A stretch of 64,000 nt of DNA from Cliona cf. orientalis (GCA_963930775.1 OZ005694.1:1798001-1862000), one strand, 5' to 3'. Counted from the first letter of the stretch, positions 33,937 through 45,599 are shown. A program made the numbers and translations. Notes: generated by a model not told the origin, from the letters alone.

Positions 33937-34568
33937 TAGCCTCGTACCCAGGCCCTTTGAGGAGGAGGAGGAGAAAGGGCCTGGTACACACTGTGTGCGC
34001 ATGCGTTATTTTCCCAGTAAAAGCTGGGAATTCGTATTTTTGTCCGCTTATCTGTCCGTAAACGTGAACCTTGACCTCAGGTATATGCCTAAAAATCCTT
34101 TTTGCTGGCAGCGTTTCGGGCTCAAGATGCCTACTGTGACCAATTTAGCTATCACAAGCGAGCAACATCGACAGAAGAATAATAAAGAAGCTATGAGAAG
34201 GACATCGACTCACGTTTAGTAGACTTTTTATGAAAAAAATGGAAGTATCGACACCGAGGCAGTTGTCCAACGGCAGCGAAGGGACTTTGTCAGATCTCTG
34301 AAGCTCAAGAAGGTTTGTTTAAAGTCAAATGAGAGCGAAGAAAGTCTTCCGTACGATATTCTTTAGAAATATCCAGTCTGTAGGCTTCACCGACTTCGGA
34401 TGCCATGGGATGCTTAGTATATATACGTTGTCCGTACACGTCCGACCGCGTGGTAACGCCAATATCCGGCGAATTATACTAGAAAATGCTCAGTAAACTT
34501 CGCGCATGCGCGTACAGTGTGTACCAGGCCCTTTCTCCTCCTCCTCAAAGGGCCTGGGTACGAGGCTA
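33937..34568. mobile_element. MULE-type MITE with 9-bp target duplication
   Basis: Near-perfect termini TAGCCTCGTACCCAGGCCCT and the inverted copy at 34568, about 55 bases long (with a GGAGGAGGAGGAG / CTCCTCCTCCTC run), bounded by CCTCATAAT at 33928-33936 and 34569-34577. A 9-bp duplication is typical of Mutator-like elements. The 109-codon frame at 33890-34219 crosses the element end and is spurious. Confidence 0.85.
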
Positions 34569-35153
34569 CCTCATAATACATCCAGGCGTGGAGTGACACG
34601 TTGTAGAGGAGTGATTTCACCCATTTTGTACTTTCACTCATAAACTATCTGAATATTAATATTGATGTCTTTTGACTAGTCCAATGGCTGCTATAGCTAT
34701 TTCTTGGAATCTTGATTCGGACTTGAACTTCCCTGAGTCAAAACAGTATGGTGTTTAAAGCTGTGGTAGCTATAGTTTACTGCAACACGAGGATGGAGTC
34801 ATATTAACTTGATGAAAGCCAACCACTGAGCTCCCAAAAGATGGAGCACCTTGGCAGGATCAGACCTAAAGATGATACGTCTTGGTAGCATACAATTGGA
34901 ACATACCGGGGCCATCAAGTTAGCTTCCCGGCATGGTAGCTAATGACTCAGACCACTGCCAAAAGATGGGGCCTAGCAGAAAACTACTCAAAGATTAGGC
35001 ATCTTGGTAGCACTGGTCACTGTATACTACTATGCTTTCTAGTTAAAGTAACTAACCTTTCAAATAGGTGAATTTCCAGTCTCTTTGCACTATAGCCATA
35101 ATACAACTGTACCGCTCACGTGATCATCACATGACTAGGACACTACAATCACT

Positions 35154-35344
35154 ATGGGGTTCAAAGGTGACCCATGGGCAGTACTAGGAGCAGCTGCAGG
35201 CGTTTTTCAAAAAAGTAGACAAAAGAAGGAGCCATTTTCTTGCCTACCGGCCACCGAAGAAGCTTGTATTTGGAGTCCTTTTCAACAAAATACATCGATG
35301 AAAAATGAAGAGTCCAAGAAAAAGCTCGTGGAAGCTTTTTCGGG
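35154..35344 (+). other. Possible captured exon inside the transposon
   Basis: An ATG frame of 63 codons runs directly into a canonical donor GTGAGT at 35345. A TTTCCAG acceptor (exon from 35411) and a GTAAGT donor near 35498, then TTTGCAG at about 36208, look like further splice sites. No protein family recognised, and the joined frame stops shortly after the second exon starts. It may be chance or a fragment of a host gene. Confidence 0.3.
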
Positions 35345-35631
35345 GTGAGTGAAATGCGGTGCATGGCCCTAGCCATTTGGCAAATCTTACACTGACTGAT
35401 AAATTTCCAGGCATTGTTGGTACTGAAAGACTGGGACGAAATGATTGCTAATCCGAGTTCAGTCGCTTCATGATGAGAAGGATAAAGCTTTGAATAATGT
35501 AAGTACTAAAAAAATAACTTGCTAGGCCTTGCTACAGTAACTGTTTTAGTATGCACGCAGTAAACTTAATCGAGTTTCTGGTTTCAAAAAAGAGGGAGAG
35601 GGAGGGAAGAAAAGAGTGAGTGGGAGGGATG

Positions 35632-36082
35632 TAGTCTGGCAGGCCAGCCCCTTCGCAAGAGGGAGGAGGAAGGGTCTGGTGTTATGCCTATAATACGCGA
35701 CTTGTACCGCTGCAGCCAGGAGTGCAGCCCAATCAGATCCCGCCATGTCACCACCAATTTTGTGGAGCTATCTAAATACTCGGGCTGACCAATCAGATGC
35801 CTGCTCTTCGTTTTTAATAAAACTGTTATGATCGCCAGCCTTATGAAGATCTAGCACCTGATTGATCAGAACACGAGGTAGGGACAACCCCAACCGTTTA
35901 TTGAACAAGAAGAGTAGGCCTCTGATTGGTTGGCCTGCATACCAGTAGCCACACAATATTAGTGGTGACGTGGAGCGATCTGATTGGGCTGCACTCCTGG
36001 ATGCAGCGGTACAAGTCGCGTATAGGCATGATACCAGACCCTTCCTCCTCCCTCTTGCAAAGGGGCTGGCCCGCCAGACTTA
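35632..36082. mobile_element. Second MULE-type MITE with 9-bp target duplication
   Basis: Ends TAGTCTGGCAGGCCAGCCCC and the inverted copy finishing GCCAGACTTA at 36082, with arms of about 140-180 bases. GGAGGGATG flanks both sides (35623-35631 and 36083-36091). No coding content. Confidence 0.8.
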
Positions 36083-39000
36083 GGAGGGATGTGGAGAAGG
36101 CTAGTGGGGTGGGAGCTAAAATTATTGGTGCATATTTTTTGACAATTTAATATGTATGTAAGTACTTTGAATCAGTGGTAATGTATTTTTGTACATTCAA
36201 TTTGCAGGAAGAAAGATAGCAGACTATGTTTGAATTCTAACTACAGAAGCACTAAAGGTCCTGTGTCAGCCTGGATGGCTTTCTCGTCTGTGACTCCCTA
36301 CGTTGAACTCCAACAGAACTTTAGGAAGTCGAGATATTTTGTTGTGTTGCTATTATAGTGTGTGTGTATTTACTGTATACCACCTATTGATTATAATACT
36401 GGAATACTACAGTGTATACTATATTGTTAGTAGGGAGTGACGGCCACCTTAATTTAGGAGTGGAGATCACCCATAGTCTAAGATGAGGAGTGGCATTCAC
36501 TCCCAAAAAAAGAGTGCTCCCTGTGGCAAGTGTTTCACTCCAATTTTGGAGTGAACTTCACCCATCAGTTTTTGCAGTGTATATAAACAAGAACAGAGCA
36601 AACACATTCAATTCTGGATTGTCCACTGAAGTTACAGTGAGTAGAACCAGTAGTACTCCTCGAATAAGAAGCATTGCTCCAAACCAGTATCGGTGCTTAT
36701 CCTTCAAAGGAGAGAAGTAAGCATCGTAGACAGGGGCTAGCTTGTTGATCCACTTGAGCGGCCTTAGATGAGACACTCTCATCAAAGGCTGAATAAACAG
36801 AAGCAGGAGTGTATAGGGTAGCCACAAGAATATAAAAGTAGCAATGGCCGCTAAGAAAAGGTAAATGTGAGGGTGCTGGCAGTAGCGTAGGTTTCCATCG
36901 AGGGACCACACAGCATAGGAGGTGTTCTGTGGGTATCGTGCTATCAGTGCAACTGAGGTGGCATCTATCACAGTGTGAAGGAGCTTCATGTAAGATAGAA
37001 AGATGAGTGTGGCTAGAAGAGGAACAGCTCTGCTACCGATGAGGTTAGTGAGGCGAGAGGAGTAGCTAGCGACAAGCAACAATGATAACACCAGCAATGG
37101 CCCAGATGTAGAAAGGGAATAGAAACTGCAGCCATGTCTTCCAATAAGTATCCAGCCCAATATAGAAACAAATCTCTATTCCAAAATCCAAGTTGAGCCA
37201 GGAAATAAAAACTTGAAGAAATATGAATAAAAAAATTTGCTCCAATGTCTGCAGGAAAGAGTATTATTTTGTAGGCCCATACAATGTTAGCATAGAAGAT
37301 GACTCCATTAATGAGTCCTTGAGTGGCAGTGAGGTTGAGTGCAAGGATAAAGAACACAAGGAGGACACCAGCAGCAGCAAAGGCAAGCAGGAGCGCCACG
37401 TTATGACTGTTGGGACATTCAATGCACCGAGATGATCCAATTGCCAGGCTAAAGCTGTCCATGCAGGCACCACACAGGATGCCAGTTCGATTGGAGGCAC
37501 ACTGTTTGCTGGGATCTTCTCCAATGTTGACTGTCTTGTTGCCTGACTTGCAGTAGAGTAGCGGACAGAATTTATTGTATATGATATCAGTGCTATTACT
37601 CTCATTGAAGGTTGCATTCACCCACACAGTACCACTGCAGGAGACCAGTTCTGTTTTTTACTAAACAGCTGAAGCCATTATTAGCCAAGATAGGATAACA
37701 GCTGCACGCGGTTTCATCATGAGTTAGAGTCAGTCCTGGAGGGCAGCCTGGGAGTAAGGTGATATTTATGAAAATTGGGAGTGTTAGGAGGTCAGGATAG
37801 ATACAAGCAGACTCATTATGTATCAAGTCAAGCATATGCTTGATCAGATCTTCATAGCTAAAGATATCTTGCTGAGTTGATTCTTTGCTAACGTACACAG
37901 ATACTGGCAGAGATGATGTTTCCAACAATAAAAGTTCATAATCACGCTTTGAGTATACTGTATAGTTGAAAGGAGCACATTTTTCACTGTCGATTACTTG
38001 TTGCAATTTGTCTTGTTTTGAGAGAAAATCTGAATAAAGGAATCTGGCATGGATCATACCAACTGTAGTGCCAAAGTCATAACCCACTATACATGCAGGT
38101 AATGTGATGGTTTCACCACGATAAACACTGGTATTAGTGAAAATGTATGAGGTATTAGCACACTGTGGTTTACCATTGGAGTCACAGAGACAGATACGCT
38201 GAGGAGCAGAGGATACAATGGACAGGGTCTCGTTGAGGTCAGGGTCAAAGGAGATGTTAAGTTTATGATAGAGCCCAAAACGTGGATGATAACAGTGAGG
38301 TTTTCCTTTCTTATTCACGAAACTTATGAATTTTCTAGCACAAGTGTAATCTCTTATGCTTGCTCCATACATGTTGTGGCCAACACCACGTTGTGCACAG
38401 TTTCCTGTAAAAGATATTTTAGCAGAGTAGTCTGTGATCATGAATATACAAGGATATGAGGACTGAGAATACACTGCTCCACCAACATCAAATGCTGTGT
38501 TATTGATAAACTGAATACTCGACTGATATCCCACTGTGGCCACGAGTAATGATGGCATGATACTGTAGAGAGCACCTCCTCGAAATGCAGTGTTGTTGAA
38601 AAAGAATCATGATTTTGGAATAATTATCAACAATGATAGTGGGGCAGTCACCTGCGTCTATACAAATTGCACCACCTCTCACTTTTGCAGAATTCATAGT
38701 GAAATTTACTGATTTATTAGCATTGATAATCATGGTTCCATACATAAAATGTATTGCTCCTCCAAATGATGCTCTATTGTTATACCACTTGTATTCACAT
38801 GAACTATTGAATTTTCTAACGATAGAGCTCCACCATTAGAATGTGCAGAATTGTGGCTGAAAATCAGGTTTGCTACACTGTCAATAATCAATATTGCATT
38901 GTTAAGCAAAAGTGCTCCACCGAATGCAGCATGGTTGTATGTAAATATCACATATGATTCAGTGCCTACAGTGATCATTCCATGTGGCATGGCCACTGCT

Positions 39001-39932
39001 CCACCATATTCAGCAGCATTATTCATAAAGACCACCCTTGCTTTAGCACCAATGTGTATCATTGCACTATGCCCATATACACTGCTCCTCCAGAGAAACG
39101 TGTTAGGTTGACAAAGTACACAGTTGCACCTGCTGTGATGTTAAGTGAAGATTTGAGTTCAGAGTGCCAAGTGGTTTTTAGAAATACTGCTGTACCTGAT
39201 GAACTTACTGAAGGGTGAGTCCCGGTAATACCATCAGTGAAGTTTACATTAATTTTCCTGTTAATGTTACTACACTAGAATATGCCTTAATAATTGAATG
39301 TAATTGATGTCTGTATGACTGAAATGTGCTGTTGCTCACAATTATCCCATTACTAAGATTACTCATAACAAAGCAGTTCTCTTTGAAAGTACAGTTGTCC
39401 AGTAAAGCTTGTGAGCCTGCGCCTTGAAGGATAAGCTTTCACTAATGCCAGGATAGCCATAGAGGTTGGAGCTCTTCACTGTAATGTGGCTCTCTTCAAG
39501 ATATATTGCAGGACATTTCATTGTCAGGGTTGTGATGTTCACAAAGCTAATATTGAAGAACTGAATAAGTGTGCAATTGGGTTTACCAACTTGCATACCA
39601 AACTGATGGTCAATGATGACATTCTCTCTGGATTCTGCAGCTCCTTTCATGACAAATGAGTGGAGATTTTGTACAAACAAGTTCTTTGTATAGTTGTGAA
39701 CTCCACACATGAATATCAGTGTTACATTGACGTGGTCTGGTGAAAAGAACTCACTGCTATGCTCGGCAAAGTAGTCCATTGTGTGACAGAGCTGAGCAGG
39801 TGGGCAGCTGCTGTTTCCAGGGCAAGAGCTGAGAGGCTTTACTGGCTTGACATGGTAGACCGTACCCTCAGTTAGCCTGACGCAAACTGATCCAAATATC
39901 AAGACGAAGAAAAGATAATATAACAGTCTCAT

Positions 39933-40801
39933 TGTTGGGAAAGTGTATATTTTCTATCTTCACAGTTTATGTGACAACGACCAAGGGATAAATGCTTTTC
40001 AAGAAGAGTGAGAGATCCTACGAAGGTGCATGCACAGACACACAGCAGCGAGACTCAATCTGACTAGCGCAACAGAACTCAGTGACTTAAATACAGCAGG
40101 TCATGCGTGGGTGCTCAGTAGGGCAGGTATAGGCTACGGCCAAACAGTCTGGCTGCACGAAGACCCCACATGTGAAGTTTTTAATAATTATCGTGATGTT
40201 ACTTTCTCTACAAAATGTAGTTACTGTAGTGAGTGTAATATTTAATTGCATCAGTGGATAGGCACAAACACAGAGTGGATTACATTACTCCATACATTTG
40301 TAGAACAAACAGGTTCAGAAATGCTTAAAATTGTTGCAGTCTCTGCCACATGGTCTGCTGGTCACATTTTATCAATTTTAGTGAAGGAATCCCTATCAAT
40401 AATATTAGTTCTATAGTGTGAACCATTTGGAGTAATTATTATAACAATTATAGTGCATGGCATCAAGATCTAATAATGCTCTCTGGGGTGCTGGTCGAAA
40501 CAGATTCCCTCAGTATCAGTAATATTACTCTTGGTATCAGTAATAAAACTATATAATCGATGGTGCAGAGTTTGAAATCCATAATTTCCATCAAAAACAT
40601 ACATTCAATAATGTGGAGTACTTTGTACCGTTCCATAAAGATACTGTCATCATGCTGATTCACGGTACATGTATACAATAGTATCCTGCATGACTGTAAT
40701 TATAACTATTCCAAGGCCGTTCACCCATAACAACAAAGTACAAAAAATTCGAGAATAAAACGAAGATTCTTTGCGGACAACTTAACTGTTCGGTAAAACT
40801 T
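39933..40801. other. Upstream flank of the type B pseudogene; otherwise nothing recognised
   Basis: 39960-40110 holds the type B upstream block with GACTTAAATACAGCAGGTCA. From about 40120 to 40730 no gene or repeat is recognised. Confidence 0.5.
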
Positions 40802-40840
40802 GCCGACGTTTCGACTAGATGCTCTAGTCATCCTCAGGGT
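40802..40840 (-). ncRNA. Hammerhead-like ribozyme motif
   Basis: On the minus strand: CTGAGGA (fits CUGANGA), then a 7-bp hairpin GACTAGA-GCA-TCTAGTC, then GAAAC and GTC. This is the core layout of the hammerhead motifs of Penelope-like retroelements. One extra base (T) sits between CTGAGGA and stem II, and stem I would be weak (CC/GG plus a few pairs), so activity is uncertain. No Penelope reverse transcriptase is seen nearby. Confidence 0.5.
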
Positions 40841-40950
40841 AAAAAAAGTGAAGCGAGGTGCAAAAAGTCACTTCATACAAAAAATACATTGGCCTTCTAT
40901 GAGAGAGGGGACTGCTTGGAGTAGCTACAGACTGTAGTATGAAAAATTTT

Positions 40951-41150
40951 GAAAACATCCAACATACTTTTCTACAAAATTGATGTAGTTATGAGCATAC
41001 TTGTACCAATGTATGTAATAACAGGAAAAAACATGGAGTAGATTTATATGCATGTAAATCTACTCCATGTTTTTTCCTCTATTATTACATACATTGGTAG
41101 CTCATAACTATGTTAATTTTGTAGATCTAGAAAGTATGTTGGATGTTTTC
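40951..41150. repeat. Foldback repeat
   Basis: About 100 bases from GAAAACATCCAACATAC are repeated in inverse orientation up to 41150 with almost no loop; AACATGGAGTAGATTTA lies near the centre. A third arm, direct to the left arm, lies at about 41339-41465. Confidence 0.75.
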
Positions 41151-41551
41151 AAGTTTGTAGTGTGTGCATAATATGTACAGTACAAATTACAACTAGATAC
41201 ATACCCCCACTACTACCAACAGAGGGTCTCAATTGAGTAGTCCATAGCTTTTTTCATAGTTGATCACATATGTATGTATCACGTATATATGTATATTAAA
41301 AACACAATGCACACAGCAAACATGCACACACTACAAACATGAAAACATCCAACATACGTTCTACAAAATTAACATAGTTATGAGCATATTATTATACCTA
41401 TACTTGTACCAATGTATATAATAACAGGAACAAATATGGAGTAGATTTATATGTACAGTACAAATTCATTATGTTCATGGTTCTTTCTATCCAACCAGGG
41501 CAGGAATCGCAAAAAACTATGCTAGATTCACAACTTCTCAGTTTTGACTGC

Positions 41552-41590
41552 CAACAAGTTTCGATCGCCGTATCGCGATCTTCGTCAGGG
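41552..41590 (-). ncRNA. Second hammerhead-like motif
   Basis: The minus strand reads CTGACGA, A, GATCGC-loop-GCGATC, GAAAC: core plus a perfect 6-bp stem II, with the same one-base spacer as the motif at 40802. The expected cleavage triplet after GAAAC is not clear (TTGTTGG). A 30-bp palindrome (41570-41630) overlaps the core and duplicates part of it in inverse orientation. Confidence 0.4.
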
Positions 41591-41636
41591 CAAATACAAT
41601 GTATTTGCCCAGACGAAGATCGCGATACAGTTGCAT

Positions 41637-42441
41637 CTGTTGTGATGTTAAGTGAAGATTTGACCTCAGGGTGAGTGGTTTCTAGATACACTGCTGTACC
41701 TGATGAACCCATTGAAGAGTGGATCCCTACAATACTATCAGTAAAGTTTACATTTCCTGCTAATGTTACTTCACTAGAAACAGCAGCAATAATTGATTTA
41801 ACTTGATGCCTATACGACTGAAATATGCTATTGCTGACAATTATCCCATCACTAAAATAATTCCAAACAAAGCAGTTCTCTTTGAATGTACAGTTGTACA
41901 GTAAAGCTTGTGAGCCTCTGCCTGTAATATTGATGAAGGATAAGCTTTCATTTATGCCAGGGTAGCCATAGAGGTTGGAGCTTTTCACTGTAATGTGGCT
42001 CTCTTTAAGATATATTGCAGGACATCTCATTGTCAGGGTTATGATTTTCACAAAGCTGACATTGAAGAACTGAATAACTGTGCAATGGGGTTTACCAACT
42101 TGCATACCAAACTGATGGTCAATGATGACATTCTCTCCGAATTCTGCAGCTCCTTTCATGACAAATGAGTGGAGATTTTGTACAGTCAAATTCTTTGTAT
42201 AGTTGTGGATTCCACACATGAATATCAGTGTTACATTGATGTGGTCTGGTGAAAAGAACTCACTGCTATGCTCAGCTAAGTAGTCCATTGTGTGACAGAG
42301 CTGACCAGGTGGGCAGGTGCTGTTTCCAGGGCAAGAGCTGAGAGGCTTTATTGGCTTGACATGGTAGACCGTACCCTCAGTTAGCCTGACGCAAACTGAT
42401 CCAAATATCAAGACGAAGAAGAGATAATATAACATTCTCAT
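41637..42441 (-). pseudogene. N-terminal piece of POMP-repeat membrane protein, type B
   Basis: ATG at about 42441, signal peptide MRMLYYLFFVLIFGSVCVRL, then EGTVYHVKPIKPL, CPGNSTCPPGQLCHTMDY and the first beta-helix region as far as LNITTDATV. At about 41637 homology stops and the frame runs into the palindrome with the hammerhead-like motif, giving about 90 unrelated codons. The rest of the gene is missing, so this is a 3'-truncated copy. The open part is very close to the N-terminus of the 39.9-kb copy. Confidence 0.8.
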
Positions 42442-42860
42442 TGTTGGGCAAGTGTATATTTCTATCTTCACAGTTTATGTGACAACGACCAAGAGATAAA
42501 TGCTTCTCAAGAAGAGTGAGAGATCCTACGAAGGTGCAAGCACAGACACACAGCAATGAGACTCAATCTGACTAGCACAACAGAATTCAGTGACTTTAAT
42601 AAATACAACAGGTATAGGCAATTAACTGTAGGATATCAATCGTCACACGTAATTTTGTGGTTTCATGCCTCCTTTCTATAGATCATTAACCATTTAATTT
42701 AGCATGAGGAAATCTCATTGTCTGAATATTCCAAATTCCTAATTGTAAACAAATTAATTTGCATTTTCTGGAACAGTAGTTATTTATGCATTCCTCAAAA
42801 CTCAGTAACTCAAATACATGTATGGTAGGGCAGGTAGGCTACAGCCAATTAACTGTAAGA
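42442..42860. repeat. Type B upstream block and direct repeat
   Basis: 42480-42620 is the type B upstream block. 42655-42800 (CTCCTTTCTATAGATCATTA, GGAAATCTCATTGTCTGAAT) recurs at 43138-43262. Confidence 0.65.
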
Positions 42861-43080
42861 AATTTTGACCTGTTCCAGGAAAAGGGACTGTTCAGCATAA
42901 ATATATTAATTTTCCAATACACTGTAATAGCCAAAATGTGAAAATCGTCATAACTTCACTTGTGATCGGTATTTTTCTCTGAAACTTGTACCATTATACT
43001 CAGCATAGACTATCCATGCCAAAATCTCAATATTCATAAAAAATTATGAACAGCCCCTTTTCCTGGAGCAGGTCACAATT
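42861..43080. mobile_element. Short MITE
   Basis: Termini AATTTTGACCTGTTCCAGGA and TCCTGGAGCAGGTCACAATT are inverted and extend about 35 bases (AAAAGGGACTGTTCA / TGAACAGCCCCTTTT). It lies between the two direct-repeat copies. Confidence 0.65.
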
Positions 43081-43885
43081 AATAATCGTTATATTTTGAC
43101 CATAATTATATGGTTGTCTTGGCTCATTTTCATGCGCCTCCTTTCTATAGATCATTAACCATTAATTTTAATTTAGCATCAGGAAATCTCATTGTCTGAA
43201 TATTCCAAATTCCTAATTGTAAACAAATTATTTCTGGAACAGTAGTTAATTATGCAGAGGAGTCAGATACAATCATGCATAGACTATATAAAATTGCATA
43301 GACTACATAAAATTTAAAATGAGTACCTTAATGGTTTAAATTTAACCGGCCATTAAGAATAATTATCCTCCCCTGCTACTACAGATAGTATAGTATGCGG
43401 CAGCCAATAGCATACCCCTATTTGTGATCTGGGAAACATGACAGATGTTTGCTCTCAAGTGCCCTGCTGTCTGCTAGCCACTGAGGGAAAATTAAGGAAG
43501 ATGGTCGAAACAACTATGATTTAATTTAAGCTTTCGATCTTGGCATTAGTGATTTAGTGGGGGACTATCCTTGTGGAATAGAGCATACTAGTTCTACAGC
43601 AGAAATAAAATTAATAGCTACTTAATTAAGACAGTAGCCACCATATAGCTAGCGTGTTACATGGTGCATGGGCATGAGACTAGCTACCATGCTGCCATGG
43701 GGATTTTTTGGCAGCTGCAGCTACTATATCTTAATTTGGGATGCATCCCTCTACAAGTGCTGCATGACCATTTTAGCCCTGTGGCCAATATTGTTGAATT
43801 CCAAGCAGCTACTAGCCATGCACTGAGGGGAAATTAAGGAAGATGGTCTCAATTAACCATGACTAATTGATCACTAAATATTAGT
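43081..43885. repeat. Duplicated intergenic segment
   Basis: 43430-43560 and 43720-43870 parallel 62265-62360 and 62560-62700 (GGCCAATATTGTTGAATTCC block). No gene. Confidence 0.6.
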
Positions 43886-44022
43886 TAGACACTGTTTAGG
43901 AGGTTTCTATGTGATTTAGAAGACCGAAGGACTCTGAATAGAATCCCGAGCGAAGCGAGGGTTCTATGAGAGCCCTGAGGTCTTCTAAATCACATAGAAA
44001 CTGACTAAACAGTGTCTAACAA
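43886..44022. mobile_element. Short palindromic MITE
   Basis: Inverted arms starting TTAGACACTGTTTAGGAGG and ending CTAAACAGTGTCTAA enclose GTGATTTAGAAGAC / GTCTTCTAAATCAC. The paralogue at about 62690-62710 lacks it. Confidence 0.7.
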
Positions 44023-44087
44023 GTTTAGATCATAATAATATTAGCTATAGTTTTGTATTGCTTAGCCTAAGAGCAAGAGGGCAAAAC

Positions 44088-44150
44088 TTGTAGGTGACTA
44101 TGAAAATCTTGTAGGTGACTATGAGAAGCTTGTAGGTGACTATATATGAG
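44088..44150. repeat. Three tandem units of about 24 bases
   Basis: The unit CTTGTAGGTGACTATGA occurs three times in a row. Confidence 0.75.
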
Positions 44151-44443
44151 ATATAGATACCTGTCAGTAGCCAATCACATTGCAGTATTTGTTACAGCTA
44201 TGATCTAATGTAGGTTGCTGATCCTGGCATTAGTGATTTAGCTAGCTAGTGGGGGAGCCCTTGTCAACTAGAGACTCGTACAGTATCATAGTGCCCAATT
44301 GCAAGGGCACTTGAACAACTTGCAGTTTTGGTCCCTATTATTATGGGTAGCTACTTATCACGGATAATAATTACTATACAGCTGCTACATTGGCATATGG
44401 GCACTCACCCCTTAACACTATGGCAATTCTATGATGTATAATA

Positions 44444-44808
44444 TCAGGAGCATATGAGCCGCCCGAAGGGCGGCGAAGGAGCGTCCGACTGCGTTTCCTA
44501 TGTGTTAGGCGAAGTTCATTAGCAGTGCTTGACCTTATATGGAGTGGCCAGCTGCAGGGTATTTCCATTGGTTAAGCTCCATAGTGATAGTACCGCCCGT
44601 AGTACACAGTCTACAACCACACTACAGACTAAGTCAATTAGCTAGTACAGTGTGGGTTGTACAAAAGTAATCTGCTATGCACCGCACCAGCTGCACGTTC
44701 CAAATAAGGAAGTGTAGCCTTAAGGACTTCGCCTAACACATAGTACAGCCAACCCTACGGTAGTCGGACGCTCCTTCCCCGCCCTTTGGGCGGCTCATAT
44801 GCTCCTGA
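44444..44808. mobile_element. MITE with 5-bp target duplication
   Basis: Termini TCAGGAGCATATGAGCCGCC and the inverted copy ending 44808, arms of about 50 bases including GAAGGAGCGTCCGAC, flanked by TAATA (44439-44443 and 44809-44813). Inner inverted blocks TTAGGCGAAG / CTTCGCCTAA follow. No transposase. Confidence 0.75.
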
Positions 44809-44912
44809 TAATATAGTTACAACCCAAAATTTTTGATCTGGATCTTTTAATAACAGATCACTGTTGCAACAAAATAATAGAACACCCTGCGATAATGTGA
44901 CTTGAAATCTTT

Positions 44913-45333
44913 TTATAGCACCATCCATTCATTGCTGCCTGACAGATCTAAGCCAGTCCTGGAGGTGGGAGGGGCCAGTGACTGGGAACCACACCCATTT
45001 GTCCCTCCATTACTGGCAGTATCACTATTCTCTTTGTGGTCACTGGCATCTGCAAAGTCAGCAATAAAAGACGCAGTGACTTTTCGAGTGATAGCTAGTT
45101 CGAAGTTCTTGAGCATTCGATTCTTTGAAGTGATCAGAGTTTGAATTTTTGTGAGAAGAATCAACTTTTGCTGAGGTATCGTTCATCGAAGTAGGAATCT
45201 GAGTTGTTGCCATGGCGACCACCAAGTGGATGTGGGCAGAGTCAGGAGGCGTGGTGCTCAAGGAGGAGGAGAGAGAGGTGATGGAGAAGGGGAGGATCGG
45301 AGCACTTCTGTTGTCAGTTGATGCTGGTCGCAA
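44913..45333 (-). pseudogene. Tail of an unidentified ORF, copy 3 of 3
   Basis: Two overlapping frames (44913-45164 and 45058-45333) share the SGCGSQSLAPPTS..GSNEWMVL ending and the MRPAST..PFSITSLSSS upstream stretch of copies 1 and 2. A four-base insertion in the AQELRT segment near 45098 splits them. Confidence 0.5.
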
Positions 45334-45344
45334 ACTTGGTATAA

Positions 45345-45450
45345 ATTAAGGAGAAGGTGCTGGCCGCCCACAGGACCGGGATTAGTCATGTGATCATTCC
45401 TCGGAGAAACGAGAAGGACTTGAAGTAGCTACCCAAAGGAGTGAAGGTCG
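45345..45450 (+). pseudogene. LONP2-like penultimate-exon fragment, copy 3
   Basis: GAGAAGGTGCTGGCCGCCCA begins the same [22 protein letters not shown] segment. The codon after KDL is TTGAAGTAG, a stop where copy 2 has GAG. No matching terminal exon is found downstream. Confidence 0.7.
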
Positions 45451-45599
45451 GCAAGTCAATGTTTGACTATCAGTTACACAGGCTAGCTAGGGGGGATCAG
45501 AAGAATGTCGGTGGTGAGAATGTCTGATGGTTCGATATAGGGGGCTCTATGTAGCTATATAGGCAGGGCTGAAGTGTGTATGATGTCTGCAATATTTAT

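Larger units (their letters stand above)
33743..36579. mobile_element. DNA transposon of 2.84 kb inside the pseudogene
   Basis: Inverted ends CACTGCAAAAA (33743) and TTTTTGCAGTG (36579), flanked by TA. Intact homologues read GGCTATGAACAG or GCTATAAACAGG at this point, giving an empty-site comparison. Near both ends are clusters of an 11-14 base palindromic unit (CACTCCAAAGGAGTGA, GGAGTGAATTCACTCC). Two MULE-type MITEs are nested at 33937-34568 and 35632-36082, leaving about 1.75 kb. No transposase motif is recognised. Confidence 0.75.
33351..39932 (-). pseudogene. POMP-repeat membrane protein, type B, split by a 2.8-kb transposon
   Basis: The N-terminus (39363-39932) starts with signal peptide MRLLYYLFFVLIFGSVCVRL and EGTVYHVKPVKPL. 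Beta-helix pieces lie at 38500-39062. The Cys-rich region (37602-38558) has CLCDSNGKPQC. The membrane region lies at 36590-37627, and the last helix plus acidic tail ending SAKYTK at 33351-33740. Lesions: a deletion near 39425, frameshifts near 38609, 38775, 37632, 37226 and 37065, a nonsense codon near 33606, and the insertion of 33743-36579 between the seventh and eighth membrane helices. It is a dead copy, but the pieces stay in order and are highly similar to the 25.8-29.6 kb copy. Confidence 0.85.

Noticed and set aside
44088..44150. Three short tandem units as a CRISPR-like array
   Set aside because: Units are contiguous without spacers, and the context is animal nuclear DNA.
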